Source: Paractinoplanes brasiliensis (GTDB lineage Bacteria > Actinomycetota > Actinomycetes > Mycobacteriales > Micromonosporaceae). From it: a DNA stretch of 64,000 bases. The DNA lies in NCBI RefSeq assembly GCF_004362215.1, contig NZ_SNWR01000001.1, positions 3,226,001 through 3,290,000 on the forward strand. Direction: 5' to 3'. Both the position numbers and the translations under genes were made by a program. Shown piece by piece: positions 46,234 through 55,737 of the stretch; the first letter of the stretch is position 1; every line of letters starts with the position of its first letter. Under the pieces are notes generated by a model that was not told the DNA's origin, made no database searches, and was given only the letters and a program-made list of their open reading frames with translations.

Positions 46234-47130
46234 TCACAGGAGGAGCAGGTCGAGCAGGGCGAAGAGGAACAGGGCGATGCCGACGAAGCCGTTGGCGGTG
46301 AAGAACGCCCGGTTGACCTTGGACAGGTCGTCCGCGGTGACGACGACGTGCTGGTAGACGAACGCGGCCGCGGTCAGGAGCAGGCCGATCCACCAGAGCC
46401 ACCCGAGACCCACGAGCTGGCCGAACCAGACGAACGCCGCGAACGTCACCACGTGGGTGACGGTGGAGATGTGCAGGGCCGTGCGCACGCCGAAACGGGC
46501 CGGGGTCGAGTGCACGCCGATCCTGCGGTCGACCTCGACGTCCTGGCAGGCGTAGATGATGTCGAAGCCGCCGATCCAGAGCCCGACCGCGAGGCCCAGC
46601 ACCCAGGCCGGGCCCGAGCCGTCGAACGTGCCGGTGATCGCCAGCCAGGCGCCGACCGGGGCCACTGCCTGGGCCAGCGCGAGCACGTAGTGCGGGAAGT
46701 TCGTGAACCTCTTGGCGTACGGGTAGACCACCAGCGGGATCACGGCGAGCGGCGACAGCACGAGGCAGAGCGGATTGAGCAGGGCTGCCGCCGCGAACAG
46801 GACCACCAGCGAGACGGCGGCGCCGGTCCAGGCCGTACGGAGCGACACCGCGCCGGTGACGAGCTCGCGGTTCTGCGTACGGGGGTTGAGGGCGTCGATC
46901 TTGCGGTCGAGGATGCGGTTGGCCGCCATCGCGAAGGTGCGGCCGGCGACCATGGCCACGGTGACGAGAAGCAGGTCGAGCCAGTGAACGCCGGTGCCGA
47001 GGCGGTCGAGCGCCACGGCCGCGGACAGGTAGGCGAACGGCAGCGCGAACACCGAGTGCTCGATGGCGACCAGGCGCAGGAACGCCTTGACCTTGCCGGG
47101 TTTCTCGGGCGTCGCCGCGACCGCCGTCAT
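46234..47130 (-). CDS. mqnP: UbiA-family prenyltransferase (MqnP-like)
   Basis: Integral membrane prenyltransferase of 298 aa, with about eight helices. The two Asp-rich motifs that bind prenyl diphosphate and magnesium are NRILDRKID near residue 60 and YACQDVEVDRRIG near residue 190. Neighbouring UbiD- and UbiX-type genes and the futalosine genes elsewhere point to prenylation of 1,4-dihydroxy-6-naphthoate rather than 4-hydroxybenzoate. Its ATG overlaps the UbiD stop. Confidence 0.9.
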   Translation of the reverse strand: MTAVAATPEKPGKVKAFLRLVAIEHSVFALPFAYLSAAVALDRLGTGVHWLDLLLVTVAMVAGRTFAMAANRILDRKIDALNPRTQNRELVTGAVSLRTAWTGAAVSLVVLFAAAALLNPLCLVLSPLAVIPLVVYPYAKRFTNFPHYVLALAQAVAPVGAWLAITGTFDGSGPAWVLGLAVGLWIGGFDIIYACQDVEVDRRIGVHSTPARFGVRTALHISTVTHVVTFAAFVWFGQLVGLGWLWWIGLLLTAAAFVYQHVVVTADDLSKVNRAFFTANGFVGIALFLFALLDLLLL

Positions 47131-48587
47131 ATGCCGTACTCCTTCCAGCGCTTGTCCACCAGGCTGCTGACCTCACCGGACATCACCATTTCCTCGGGCC
47201 AGCCTCGTGAGTAGCCCTCCGACGGCAGCTTACGGGTGGCGTCGATGCCCGCCTTGCCGCCCCAGAACTGCTGGTAGGACGCGTGGTCGAGGTGGTCGAC
47301 AGGGCCCTCGGTGAGCAGCAGGTCGCGGCTGTAGTCGACGTTGCCGAGCGCGCGGAAGGCGACCTCGTTGTAGTCGTGGACGTCGCAGTCCTCGTCGACG
47401 ATGACGATCAGCTTGGTGAACGACATCGAGTGGGCGCCCCAGATCGCGTTCATGATCTTTTGCGCGTGTTTCGGGTAGCGCTTGCGGATCGAGACGATCG
47501 CGCAGTTGTGGAAGACGCCGGCCGAGGGCAGGTCGTAGTCGACGATGTCGGGGATCAGCATCTTGAGCAGCGGCCGGAAGAGGCGCTCGGTCGCCTTGCC
47601 GAGGCCGTGGTCCTCCTGCGGCGGCTTCGACGTGATGATCGAGTGGTAGATCGGCTTCTTGCGCATCGTCATGCACTCGATGTGCAGCACCGGGAACGGC
47701 TCGACCGGGGTGTAGAAACCGGTGTGGTCGCCGAACGGGCCCTCGGGCAGCCGTTCGCCGGGCTCGAGATAGCCCTCGAGGATGATCTGGGCCTCGGCCG
47801 GCACCTGCAGCGGGACGGTCAGGCAGTCGACCATCTCGACCCGCTCGCCACGCAGGAAGCCCGCGAACAGGTATTCGTCGATGTCGGAGGGCAGCGGCGC
47901 GGACGCCGAATAGCTGACCACGGGGTCGCAGCCGATCGCGATGGCCACCGGCAGGCGCTGACCGAGGCGCTCGGCGACCGCGTGGTGGGCGGTGGAGTCC
48001 TTATGGATCTGCCAGTGCATGCCGAGCGTGTTCCTCGAGTGCTGCTGCAGGCGATAGAGCCCGAGGTTGCGCTTGCCGGTCTCGGGGTGCTTGGTGTGGG
48101 TGAGGCCGAAGTTGTGGAAGATGCCGCCGTCACCGGGCCAGACCTGCAGGCCGGGCAGCAGGCCGAGATCGACCTCGTCGCCCTTGAGCACCACCTCTTG
48201 GCACGGGGCCGTCTTGACCTTGCGCGGCGGCAGCGACTTGAGCTGAAGCACCTTGCCGATGCCCTCGCGGATACCGGACCAGCCGACCGGAAGCTCCGGC
48301 TTGATCATCCCCCCGATGCGGTCGCCCACCTCGTCAAGACTTTCGACCCCGAGGGCCATGGCCATCCGCTTCTCGGTGCCGAAGAGGTTGATCGCCAGCG
48401 GCATCGAGCCACGGGTCGGCCGCTCGAACAGCAGAGCCGGGCCGCCCTCGCGGACCGTACGGGTCACCACCTCGCTGATCTCGAGCGTCGGGTCGACCGG
48501 GACGGTCACCCGCCGCAGCTCGCCGGCCGCCTCGAGGGCGTCGAGGAAGCTCTGCAGATCTTCATAGGGAAACCCACGAGGCGCCAT
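47127..48587 (-). CDS. ubiD: UbiD-family decarboxylase (menaquinone, MqnL-like)
   Basis: A 486-aa UbiD-type decarboxylase using prenylated FMN. Family blocks include the N-terminal LQSFLDALEAAGELRRVT, the metal/cofactor region FHNFGLTHTKHPETGKRNLG near residue 166, and the catalytic acidic EGPFGDHTGFY near residue 290. It is expected to remove the carboxylate from the prenylated dihydroxynaphthoate. Operon order is ubiD-mqnP-ubiX with ATGA coupling to mqnP. The start is the ATG at 48587; upstream residues do not match the family. Confidence 0.9.
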   Translation of the reverse strand: MAPRGFPYEDLQSFLDALEAAGELRRVTVPVDPTLEISEVVTRTVREGGPALLFERPTRGSMPLAINLFGTEKRMAMALGVESLDEVGDRIGGMIKPELPVGWSGIREGIGKVLQLKSLPPRKVKTAPCQEVVLKGDEVDLGLLPGLQVWPGDGGIFHNFGLTHTKHPETGKRNLGLYRLQQHSRNTLGMHWQIHKDSTAHHAVAERLGQRLPVAIAIGCDPVVSYSASAPLPSDIDEYLFAGFLRGERVEMVDCLTVPLQVPAEAQIILEGYLEPGERLPEGPFGDHTGFYTPVEPFPVLHIECMTMRKKPIYHSIITSKPPQEDHGLGKATERLFRPLLKMLIPDIVDYDLPSAGVFHNCAIVSIRKRYPKHAQKIMNAIWGAHSMSFTKLIVIVDEDCDVHDYNEVAFRALGNVDYSRDLLLTEGPVDHLDHASYQQFWGGKAGIDATRKLPSEGYSRGWPEEMVMSGEVSSLVDKRWKEYGI

Positions 48588-48703
48588 GACAACCAGTCTG
48601 GCGCACGGCTCCGACAGTTCCGCGTCCGGGCGATCACCGTCACCCGCGATGTCCGATTCGAGTTGAGTGGGCGATTGTCGAACTGAACTCGGGCGAGGTG
48701 CAG

Positions 48704-49579
48704 GTGAAGATCCGTAACGTGGCGCTGTGGTGCGCGCTGGCGGGGCTCGTCGCCGCCCTGGCCGGGACAAACCCCGCGGTTGGCAAGCCGGCCCTGCCCG
48801 CCTGCCCGGCATCGGGAAAGTCCACGCGTCCTCCCAGTCAGCCGGCCGGCCCGAAGAGCGCCGGGGCCTGCCGTGCCACAGGTCACATCCTTGAGTCCGG
48901 CGTCAGGATCGCGCGTCGCGGCGAGCCCGGCTTCACCCCGAGCGGCTACCACCACCTCGGCGCCAACACCGGCGGCGAGTGGGCCGGCGTCTCCGGCCGG
49001 ATGTCGGTGGTCGACGGCTCGATCCGCCCCCGCTCCTACGACTTCGTCGCCGGCCGGTTCATGGTCAAGCGCAACCTGGGCCGCGGCGTCATCGCCTGGC
49101 TCGAGGCGGGCTGGGCCGAGACCGGTTGGGCCGGCCCCGGCCGGCAGAAGATCTACACGTTCAACACCAACACCAAGACCTGGCAGTTCTACGACCAGTA
49201 CACACTGCGGCCCGGCGACAAGGTGTGGCTCGACCTGCACGCCGACTCCGACGGGGTGTGGAGCGCGTGGCTGTGGTGGGGCAACCGGTGGAACCTGCTC
49301 ACCGCCCAGCGCCTGCCGCTGGGCCTGGCCGCGACGATCGAGCAGTACGTCGAGGTGCACGTGGACTCGGGACGGCCCGGCCGCATCGACGTGCCCCCGG
49401 TGACCGTCGACAACGTACGACTGCAGCCGGGTGGCGGCGGGCAGGCACGCTTCTGGCGCGACGACGTGCCCACGCTGACCGGCTCCGACCCGTCCCGCCG
49501 CGAGCTCAGCGGCGGGTTCTGCCTCGACTGGCTGACCCGTTACGACACGTGGACGGCCGGGAACTGCGGCCGCGGTTAG
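48704..49579 (+). CDS. Secreted protein of unknown family
   Basis: A 291-aa exported protein with a signal peptide (about 1-29, ending NPAVGKPALP) and a mature part rich in Trp, Tyr and Gly, suggestive of a beta-sandwich. It has four or five cysteines, likely disulfides outside the cell. Segments such as YTFNTNTKTWQFYDQYTLRP and VWSAWLWWGNRWNLL recall neprosin-like or lectin-like secreted folds, but I cannot assign a family. GTG 48704 has GAGG at good spacing; GTG 48698 is possible. The tail overlaps convergent ccsB by 4 bp. Confidence 0.75.
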   Translation: MKIRNVALWCALAGLVAALAGTNPAVGKPALPACPASGKSTRPPSQPAGPKSAGACRATGHILESGVRIARRGEPGFTPSGYHHLGANTGGEWAGVSGRMSVVDGSIRPRSYDFVAGRFMVKRNLGRGVIAWLEAGWAETGWAGPGRQKIYTFNTNTKTWQFYDQYTLRPGDKVWLDLHADSDGVWSAWLWWGNRWNLLTAQRLPLGLAATIEQYVEVHVDSGRPGRIDVPPVTVDNVRLQPGGGGQARFWRDDVPTLTGSDPSRRELSGGFCLDWLTRYDTWTAGNCGRG

Positions 49580-50544
49580 CCGGCGTTCGCGTACGAGTGC
49601 AGGCCCTCGAAGAACAGGTTGATGCCGAACAGGTTCATCAGCATGGTCACGAAGCCGAGCAGCGCGATCCAGGTCGCCACCGTGCGCTTGACGCTCGGCG
49701 TGGCCCGGGCGTGCAGGTAACCGGCGTAGACGATCCAGGAGATGAACGCCCAGACCTCCTTGGGGTCCCAGCCCCAGTAACGCCCCCACGACGCCTCGGC
49801 CCAGATCGGACCCGCGATCAGCGCGCCGAAGGTGAACAGCGGGAACGCGAACGCGTGCAGGCGGAACGTCAGCCGCTCGAGCGCTCCCGCCTCGGGCACG
49901 TTCTTGCCCAGCGTGTACGGGAAGCTGCGCTTGCCGTTGTCGTAGCCGTCGCGGATCAGGAACATCGCGGCCGGCACGGCGCCGACCAGGAAGATGCCGG
50001 TGCCGATGATGATCGTCGACACGTGGATGATGAACCAGTACGACTTCAGGGCCGGGACCAGCGGGCCGACCGGGGTGTAGGCGATCATGCTGGCCGCCCC
50101 GAGCATGACCACGAGCGCCAGCGCGGCGAACAGGCCCAGGTGCCGCACGGCCGGGCGGGCGAGCACGATGCCGATCCACACCGCCGAGGCGATGAACGTG
50201 GTGGCCAGGATGTACTCGTACATGTTGCCCCACGGCATCCGGTCGGCCGCGACACCGCGGGTGACCAGGCCGCCGAGGTGCAGCAGCACGGCGACGACGT
50301 TGAGGCCGACCGCGACCTTGCCGACCAGCTCGCCGCGGTCGCGCCGCACGGGTGCGGGAGTGACGTCGTCCGCCACCGGGGGCTCCACGGGGGCGCCCGC
50401 GCCCACCAGCTGCTTGGCCGGGCGGGCGGCGGCGCGGCCGACACGGCTGCGCTTGCCGAACGCGTACTCCCCGGCGTAGGCCACCATCGCCGCCAGATAG
50501 AGCAGCACGGCCGCCGCCATCAGCTGATTCGACAACTCCGCCAT
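49576..50544 (-). CDS. ccsB: Cytochrome c maturation protein CcsB/ResC
   Basis: Heme-handling subunit of system II cytochrome c biogenesis, 322 aa, with about eight membrane helices. The tryptophan-rich heme motif WGRYWGWDPKEVWAFISW is near residue 250, and conserved His residues flank it (for example HVSTIIIGTG). Works with ResB to move heme across the membrane and attach it to CxxCH. A Pro/Val-rich cytoplasmic loop (about 45-70) is a lineage feature. The ATG shares a base with the resB stop. Confidence 0.93.
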   Translation of the reverse strand: MAELSNQLMAAAVLLYLAAMVAYAGEYAFGKRSRVGRAAARPAKQLVGAGAPVEPPVADDVTPAPVRRDRGELVGKVAVGLNVVAVLLHLGGLVTRGVAADRMPWGNMYEYILATTFIASAVWIGIVLARPAVRHLGLFAALALVVMLGAASMIAYTPVGPLVPALKSYWFIIHVSTIIIGTGIFLVGAVPAAMFLIRDGYDNGKRSFPYTLGKNVPEAGALERLTFRLHAFAFPLFTFGALIAGPIWAEASWGRYWGWDPKEVWAFISWIVYAGYLHARATPSVKRTVATWIALLGFVTMLMNLFGINLFFEGLHSYANAG

Positions 50545-52166
50545 CAGGGCGTCCCTTCCTCGGCGGCCTTCACCAGAGCCTTGAACTCGTCTTCGAAACC
50601 GGGGTAGTCGGTGCGGGGCAGGCCACCGGCCGTCACCAAAGTACCGCCAGAGGCAGCGGGCGAACCTGGCAGGTCGGCACTCGGCCGCACGGTGAACCAC
50701 ACCCGGCGGCGGCGGCCGCTCAGCGAGAGCATCAGGCCGAGCAGCCCGAGCACCGCGCCGGCCAGGGCGAGCGTCTGCGTCGGGTCGTGCCGGATCGAGA
50801 GCGTGGCGAACGGGCGGGTGCCGACGAACTCCAGCTTGGTGCCGTCGTCGAGCGTCCACGTGTCGCCCAGTTTCAGCGCGTACGGCCTGGAGTCGCTGAC
50901 CTTCTTGAGGTCGCCGCTCGCGATCTGCGCCTGGTTGAGCGAGTAGACCGAGCCGGGGGTGCCGACGTCGAGCCCGAGGTCGCCGCGGTACGCGCTGAGG
51001 TAGAGCATCGGGTTGTTCGCGGCCGGGAAGATCGACCGCGCGGTGCCGTCGGTCGGGGCGGTGGGCAGGAACAACCCCTCGAAGCCCATCTGCAGCGTCG
51101 GGTCGCGCTTGTCGGTCTCGGGGTCGATGTTGACGTCGGGGAACTGCGCGACACCCTCGCTGGTCTGCATGCCGTCGATGGGCAGGAACGGCACCACCTT
51201 GGTCTGCGAGACGCCGAACCGGTCGGTGTACTTGAGAACCGGCGCGTAACCGTGGCCGAGCAGATAGACGTTCGCGCCGTCGAGCCGTAGCGGGTCGTTG
51301 ACCGTGAACTTGCGGGTCTCGTACGGGCTGTCGCCCTGGCTGACCTGCACCGTCGCCGAGAAGCTCTTGGGCTGGCCGGTGTCCTGGAACGACGCGTCGA
51401 AGTCGCTCAGCCGCAGGCAAAAGCTGGGCAGGTCGGCCGGTCGCACACGGGGGCCGAGCGAGGAATCGTCGTACTGGGTGAGCGTGTTGCAGAAGCCGAG
51501 TTCGTTGCCGGCGATCAGGATGCGGTTGGCGTGCCAGCCGTACCAGTGCCCGAAGCCGACGCCGATCAGCACGGCCAGCAGCGCGGTGTGGAACAGCAGG
51601 TTGCCGGTTTCCTTGAGGTAGCCCTTCTCGGCCGACACCGTGTAACTGCCGTCAGCGCGCTCGCGCAGCTTGGTGCGGAACCGGCGGCGGCGCAGACCGG
51701 CAGCGATGCCCTCGGCCACCTCGGCCGGCCCGCCGGGGCGCGACCACGGCTCGGTGCTCTGCGGCAGCCGTTCGAGCCGCTTGGGCGCGTCGGGCGGGGC
51801 CTGGCGCAGAGCGCGTACGTGATCGGCCAGCCGCGGCAGGACGCAACCGATCAGCGACGTGAACAACAGCAGATAGATCGAGGCGAACCAGGGCGAGGCG
51901 TAGACCGCGAAACCGCCCAGCCGGTCGACCCAGGGGGCCAGGTCGGGGTGCGCCTGGTAGTACTGCGTGACCTTTTCCGCGTTGACCGAGCGCTGCGGGA
52001 AGACCGAGCCCGGGATGGCCGCGACGGCCAGCAGGAAGAGCAGGACCAACGCCGTACGCATGCTGGTCAGTTGCCGCCACGAGTTGCGCAGCAGCGCCCA
52101 CAGCCGGTTGGGCCTGCGGGGCGGCGGCGCCGACGCGGGCGCCTCGCGCTGCTCGGTGACGGTCAC
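50544..52166 (-). CDS. resB: Cytochrome c maturation protein ResB/Ccs1
   Basis: Partner of CcsB, 540 aa. Three N-terminal helices (TALVLLFLLAVAAIPGSVFP first), a large extracytoplasmic domain (about 225-440) and one last helix match ResB. The GTG at 52166 (VTVTEQREAP) overlaps the ccdA stop as GTGA. Together with the flanking ccdA, resA and ccsB it forms a full system II set for c-type cytochromes such as those of the bcc-aa3 supercomplex. Confidence 0.93.
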   Translation of the reverse strand: MTVTEQREAPASAPPPRRPNRLWALLRNSWRQLTSMRTALVLLFLLAVAAIPGSVFPQRSVNAEKVTQYYQAHPDLAPWVDRLGGFAVYASPWFASIYLLLFTSLIGCVLPRLADHVRALRQAPPDAPKRLERLPQSTEPWSRPGGPAEVAEGIAAGLRRRRFRTKLRERADGSYTVSAEKGYLKETGNLLFHTALLAVLIGVGFGHWYGWHANRILIAGNELGFCNTLTQYDDSSLGPRVRPADLPSFCLRLSDFDASFQDTGQPKSFSATVQVSQGDSPYETRKFTVNDPLRLDGANVYLLGHGYAPVLKYTDRFGVSQTKVVPFLPIDGMQTSEGVAQFPDVNIDPETDKRDPTLQMGFEGLFLPTAPTDGTARSIFPAANNPMLYLSAYRGDLGLDVGTPGSVYSLNQAQIASGDLKKVSDSRPYALKLGDTWTLDDGTKLEFVGTRPFATLSIRHDPTQTLALAGAVLGLLGLMLSLSGRRRRVWFTVRPSADLPGSPAASGGTLVTAGGLPRTDYPGFEDEFKALVKAAEEGTP

Positions 52167-52969
52167 AGCAGGGTCTCCCCGAAGTTGAAGGTGACCTTGA
52201 GCCACACCATGAAGTGGTCCCACCCGCCCGTGACCAGCGCCAGCCCGACCAGGATGAGCAGCACCCCGCCGACCCGGGTGACCCAGCGGCTGTTGCGGCG
52301 GACCGCGCGGAAGACCCCGAGCAGCTTGCGGAAGAACAGGCCGAAGAGCACGAACGGAAGACCCAGACCCAAGCTGTACGCCACCGCTAGGATCACCGCC
52401 CGGTCGGTCTGCCCGGTCGTCGAGGCGAGCAGCATGACCGCGCCCAGGGTCGGGCCCACACACGGGATCCACGAGAACGCGAAGATCGCCCCGAAGACCG
52501 GCGCGCCGAGCAGGCCCGCGGCCGGGAGCCGGGTGATCCGGGCCTCGCGCTGCAGTCCCGGGATCCAGCCCAGGTACGCCACGCCCAGCCCGATGATCAG
52601 GACACCGAGCACCATGTTGAGCACGTCGGTATGGCGTACGAGGAAGGTCAGGTTGGCCACGGCCGTCGTGAGCAGCGTGAAGACGACCGTGAAGCCGAGC
52701 ACGAACAGGCTGGTGCCGGCGAGCACCCGGCCCTTGCCGGCCAGCCGCGGCCGGGTGAGGGTCTGTACGCCGCCACCCGCCGACGACTGCGGCTGTTCGG
52801 GACGGTCGTCGAGGTCGGAGCCGGCCAGCCCGGTGACGTAGGAGAGATAGCCCGGCAGCAGCGGCAGCACACACGGCGACAGGATGCTGACCAGGCCGGC
52901 CAGCGCGGCGACCCCGATCGCCAGCAGCAACGGGCCGGTGCCGGCTATCCCGGCGAAGCTCTCGCCCAT
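52163..52969 (-). CDS. ccdA: Thiol-disulfide transporter CcdA
   Basis: Membrane protein of 268 aa with six helices that passes electrons from cytoplasmic thioredoxin to ResA. The two redox cysteines are visible in ILSPCVLPLLPGYLSYVTG near residue 33 and FSWIPCVGPTLGAVMLL near residue 165. A Ser/Gly-rich loop (about 55-72) follows helix one. Its ATG shares a base with the resA stop. Confidence 0.94.
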   Translation of the reverse strand: MGESFAGIAGTGPLLLAIGVAALAGLVSILSPCVLPLLPGYLSYVTGLAGSDLDDRPEQPQSSAGGGVQTLTRPRLAGKGRVLAGTSLFVLGFTVVFTLLTTAVANLTFLVRHTDVLNMVLGVLIIGLGVAYLGWIPGLQREARITRLPAAGLLGAPVFGAIFAFSWIPCVGPTLGAVMLLASTTGQTDRAVILAVAYSLGLGLPFVLFGLFFRKLLGVFRAVRRNSRWVTRVGGVLLILVGLALVTGGWDHFMVWLKVTFNFGETLL

Positions 52970-53523
52970 CAGCCCGTGCCCTCCGCGGCCACCTTTTCCA
53001 CCAGCGGCCGGAGCTGGGTCTCGGTGGTGGCCTGGCGGATCGCGACGGCGATACGTCCCTGCCGGTCGATGATCAGCGTGGACGGCATGGCCGTGTTGGT
53101 CACGTCGAACTGCAGGCCGACCTTGCCCTCGAAGTCGTAGAGGCTCGGGTACGTCACCCGGCCACGCTCGAACTCGCGGGCGGCGTCCTTGTCGTCGCGG
53201 GAGTTGACCCCGAGGAACGTGACGCCCTTGTCCTTGGTGGCCTGGAACGTGTTCTCGAGGTCGTCGGCCTCCGCCCGGCAGGGCGCACACCACGAGCCCC
53301 AGAAATTGACCACCACGACCTTGCCGCGGTCCTGGCTCAGGTTGTACGCGCCGCCGTCGAGCAGTTCGCCGCTGACCGGCTTGACCTGTGTGCGCTGGTC
53401 GGGCGCGCACTCCACCACACCGGCGGCCGTGGTGCACTTGTCGGTCCACGTCTCGCCCCCGCAGCCGCCGAGGACACCGGCCGTGACGGCGGCGGTGGCC
53501 AGGACTGCGGTGAGGCGGCGCAT
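52969..53523 (-). CDS. resA: Thiol-disulfide oxidoreductase lipoprotein ResA
   Basis: A 184-aa thioredoxin-fold lipoprotein that keeps apocytochrome c cysteines reduced. The signal ends in the lipobox VLGGC (acylated C21). The active site is C79-x-x-C82 (NFWGSWCAPCRAE). Two further cysteines, C30 and C39, lie in the linker and could form a disulfide. Its gene sits 2 nt after the phosphatase stop and before ccdA. Confidence 0.94.
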   Translation of the reverse strand: MRRLTAVLATAAVTAGVLGGCGGETWTDKCTTAAGVVECAPDQRTQVKPVSGELLDGGAYNLSQDRGKVVVVNFWGSWCAPCRAEADDLENTFQATKDKGVTFLGVNSRDDKDAAREFERGRVTYPSLYDFEGKVGLQFDVTNTAMPSTLIIDRQGRIAVAIRQATTETQLRPLVEKVAAEGTG

Positions 53524-53525
53524 GG

Positions 53526-54245
53526 TCAAGCTCCCTTGGCGGTCTTGGCCGTCGCGGAGAGGGCCACGAGGTGGGCGGCGGGCTCGGAGTAGTCGATTCC
53601 GACGACCTTCGAGTCCTCGAAACGGAACGAGGTGAGGCTGGCCAGGCCGCACTGCCGGCGGCGCGGGTCGTGCCAGAGGCGCTTCTTCTCTATATATCGC
53701 CTCAGCGTCCAGATCGGCAGTTGATGCGAGACGCAGACGGCCTCGTGCCCCTCGGCGGCGACCCTGGCGGCCTGCACTGCGGCGAACATGCGCTGCGCGA
53801 TGACCAGGTAGGCCTCGCCCCAGGACGGGGTGATCGGATCGCGCAGCACCCACCAGTGCCGGGGGTTGGTGAGCGCGCCGTCGCCGACCGACACCTTTTT
53901 GCCCTCGAAGTAGTTGGCGCTCTCGATCAGCCGCGAGTCGGTGGCGATGTCGAGCTCGAACTCCGCCGCGATCGGGACGGCGGTTTCCTGCGCACGGTCG
54001 AGCGGGCTGGCCACGACGTGCGTGATGTCGCGATCGGACAGCACCTCGGCGGCCGCCTTGGCCATCTGCACGCCGAGCTCCGACAGGTGGAAGTCGGGCA
54101 ACCGGCCGTACAGGATCTTGTTGGGGTTGAAGACCTCGCCGTGCCGCAGCACGTGCACCGTGGTCCTGGTCGGCTCGCCCCGAGTCTGACGGGCATGCCC
54201 TCCTGGCCCTGCAATCGCTTCGCTCGTTCCGGTGCCGTCGGTCAT
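53526..54245 (-). CDS. Histidine phosphatase family protein
   Basis: A 239-aa phosphoglycerate-mutase-like phosphatase. The phospho-acceptor His is in the RHG motif of VLRHGEVFNPNKILYGRLPD near residue 33, and the second catalytic His is in VSHQLPIW near residue 175. Genes like this sit between hemL and resA in many actinobacteria; the substrate is unknown. The ATG overlaps the hemL stop (ATGA), so expression is coupled. The first 25 residues are a Gly-rich extension. Confidence 0.9.
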   Translation of the reverse strand: MTDGTGTSEAIAGPGGHARQTRGEPTRTTVHVLRHGEVFNPNKILYGRLPDFHLSELGVQMAKAAAEVLSDRDITHVVASPLDRAQETAVPIAAEFELDIATDSRLIESANYFEGKKVSVGDGALTNPRHWWVLRDPITPSWGEAYLVIAQRMFAAVQAARVAAEGHEAVCVSHQLPIWTLRRYIEKKRLWHDPRRRQCGLASLTSFRFEDSKVVGIDYSEPAAHLVALSATAKTAKGA

Positions 54246-55579
54246 ACCTGTGATGCTCCCCCCGCTGCCGCCCGCGCCGCATGGGGCAGCGCGGCGGCGA
54301 TCTGCTCGAGCGCTTCCTCGTCGATCGCTGTCGAGACGAACCACGACTCGAAGGCGCTCGGCGGCAGATAGACGCCGCGCGCCAGCATGGTGTGGAAGAA
54401 CGCCTTGAACGCGCCCGCGTCCTGGGTCTTGGCCGACTCGTAGTCGACCACATCGGACTCGGTGAAGAAGATCGAGAACATGTTGCCCGCGAACGAGAGC
54501 CGGTGCGGTACGCCCTCGGTGGTCAGCGCATCGGAGGCGAGCGCGCCCACGGTGGCCGAGAGCTCGTCGAGCCGCTTGTACGTCGCGTCGTCGGCCAGCC
54601 GCAGCGAGGCGAGCCCAGCCGCACATGCCAGCGGGTTGCCCGAGAGCGTGCCGGCTTGGTAGACCGGACCGGCCGGCGCGAGCCTCGACATGATCTCGCG
54701 CCGCCCGCCGAACGCCGCCGCGGGCAGCCCGCCGCCCATCACTTTGCCGAAGGTGAACAGGTCGGCGCCGACCGGCTCGAGCCCGGCCCAGCCACCGGCC
54801 GAGACACGGAAACCGGTCATCACCTCGTCGACGACGAGCAGGGCGCCGGCTGCGTGCGCGATCTCGGCGATCCGCTGGTTGAAGCCGTCGCGCGGCGGGA
54901 TCACGCCCATGTTGCCGGCCGCGGCCTCGGTGATGATCGCGGCGATGTCGCTGCCCTGCTCGCGGAAGGCCTGTTCGACGGCGGCGACGTCGTTGTAGGG
55001 CAGCACGATGGTCTCGCTCGCCGCCGCGCCGGTGACGCCGGGCGAATCGGGCAGGCCCAGCGTCGCGACCCCGGAGCCGGCCGCGACCAGCAGCGCGTCG
55101 ACGTGGCCGTGATAGCACCCGGCGAACTTCACGATCTTGGAACGGCCGGTGAAGCCCCGGGCCAGCCGGATCGCCGTCATCGTCGCCTCGGTCCCCGAGT
55201 TGACCAGGCGGACCTCGTCGACCGGGGTGCGCCGGACGATTTCCTCGGCCAGGTCGACCTCGCCCGCCGTGGGGGTGCCGAAGCTGGTGCCGTGGGCGGC
55301 GGCGGCCTGGATCGCCGCGATGACCTCGGGGTGCGCGTGGCCGTGGATGAGCGGGCCCCACGAGCAGACCAGGTCGACGTAACGCCGGCCGTCGGCGTCG
55401 GTGAGCCACGGGCCCTTGCCGCGCGCCATGAACCGGGGCGTGCCGCCGACGGCTCGGAACGCACGCACGGGTGAATTGACCCCGCCGGGCACGATGGCCT
55501 TGGCACGGTCGAACAGGGCCTGAGAGACCGGGGCGTCCTCCGGGTAGGGGAGGCCCTCGGCGCGGTATGAGGTGGTCAC
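54242..55579 (-). CDS. hemL: Glutamate-1-semialdehyde 2,1-aminomutase
   Basis: PLP enzyme of 445 aa making 5-aminolevulinate for heme and corrinoid synthesis. The PLP lysine is K279 (TFGKVMGGGLPAAAFGG), and VNSGTEATMTAIRLARGF near residue 126 and VVDEVMTGFRV near 249 are standard. GTG 55579 is chosen, as GGGAG lies five bases upstream and related proteins start with TTSYR; the ATG at 55591 is possible. It heads the operon leading into cytochrome c maturation, coupling heme supply to its use. Confidence 0.94.
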   Translation of the reverse strand: MTTSYRAEGLPYPEDAPVSQALFDRAKAIVPGGVNSPVRAFRAVGGTPRFMARGKGPWLTDADGRRYVDLVCSWGPLIHGHAHPEVIAAIQAAAAHGTSFGTPTAGEVDLAEEIVRRTPVDEVRLVNSGTEATMTAIRLARGFTGRSKIVKFAGCYHGHVDALLVAAGSGVATLGLPDSPGVTGAAASETIVLPYNDVAAVEQAFREQGSDIAAIITEAAAGNMGVIPPRDGFNQRIAEIAHAAGALLVVDEVMTGFRVSAGGWAGLEPVGADLFTFGKVMGGGLPAAAFGGRREIMSRLAPAGPVYQAGTLSGNPLACAAGLASLRLADDATYKRLDELSATVGALASDALTTEGVPHRLSFAGNMFSIFFTESDVVDYESAKTQDAGAFKAFFHTMLARGVYLPPSAFESWFVSTAIDEEALEQIAAALPHAARAAAGGASQV

Positions 55580-55737
55580 AGCGACTCCCATTGTGTCAGC
55601 GGGGTCCGTCAAGAATCTCAAGAGGGTTCCTCACGTCACCCGAGGATGGCCCGGAGCGACAACCGGGGATGTCGGCTTCGCCCCGATACGGCCGAGCCCA
55701 ACAGGCCGAACACGCGTACAGGCGATAGGCTGACGGG

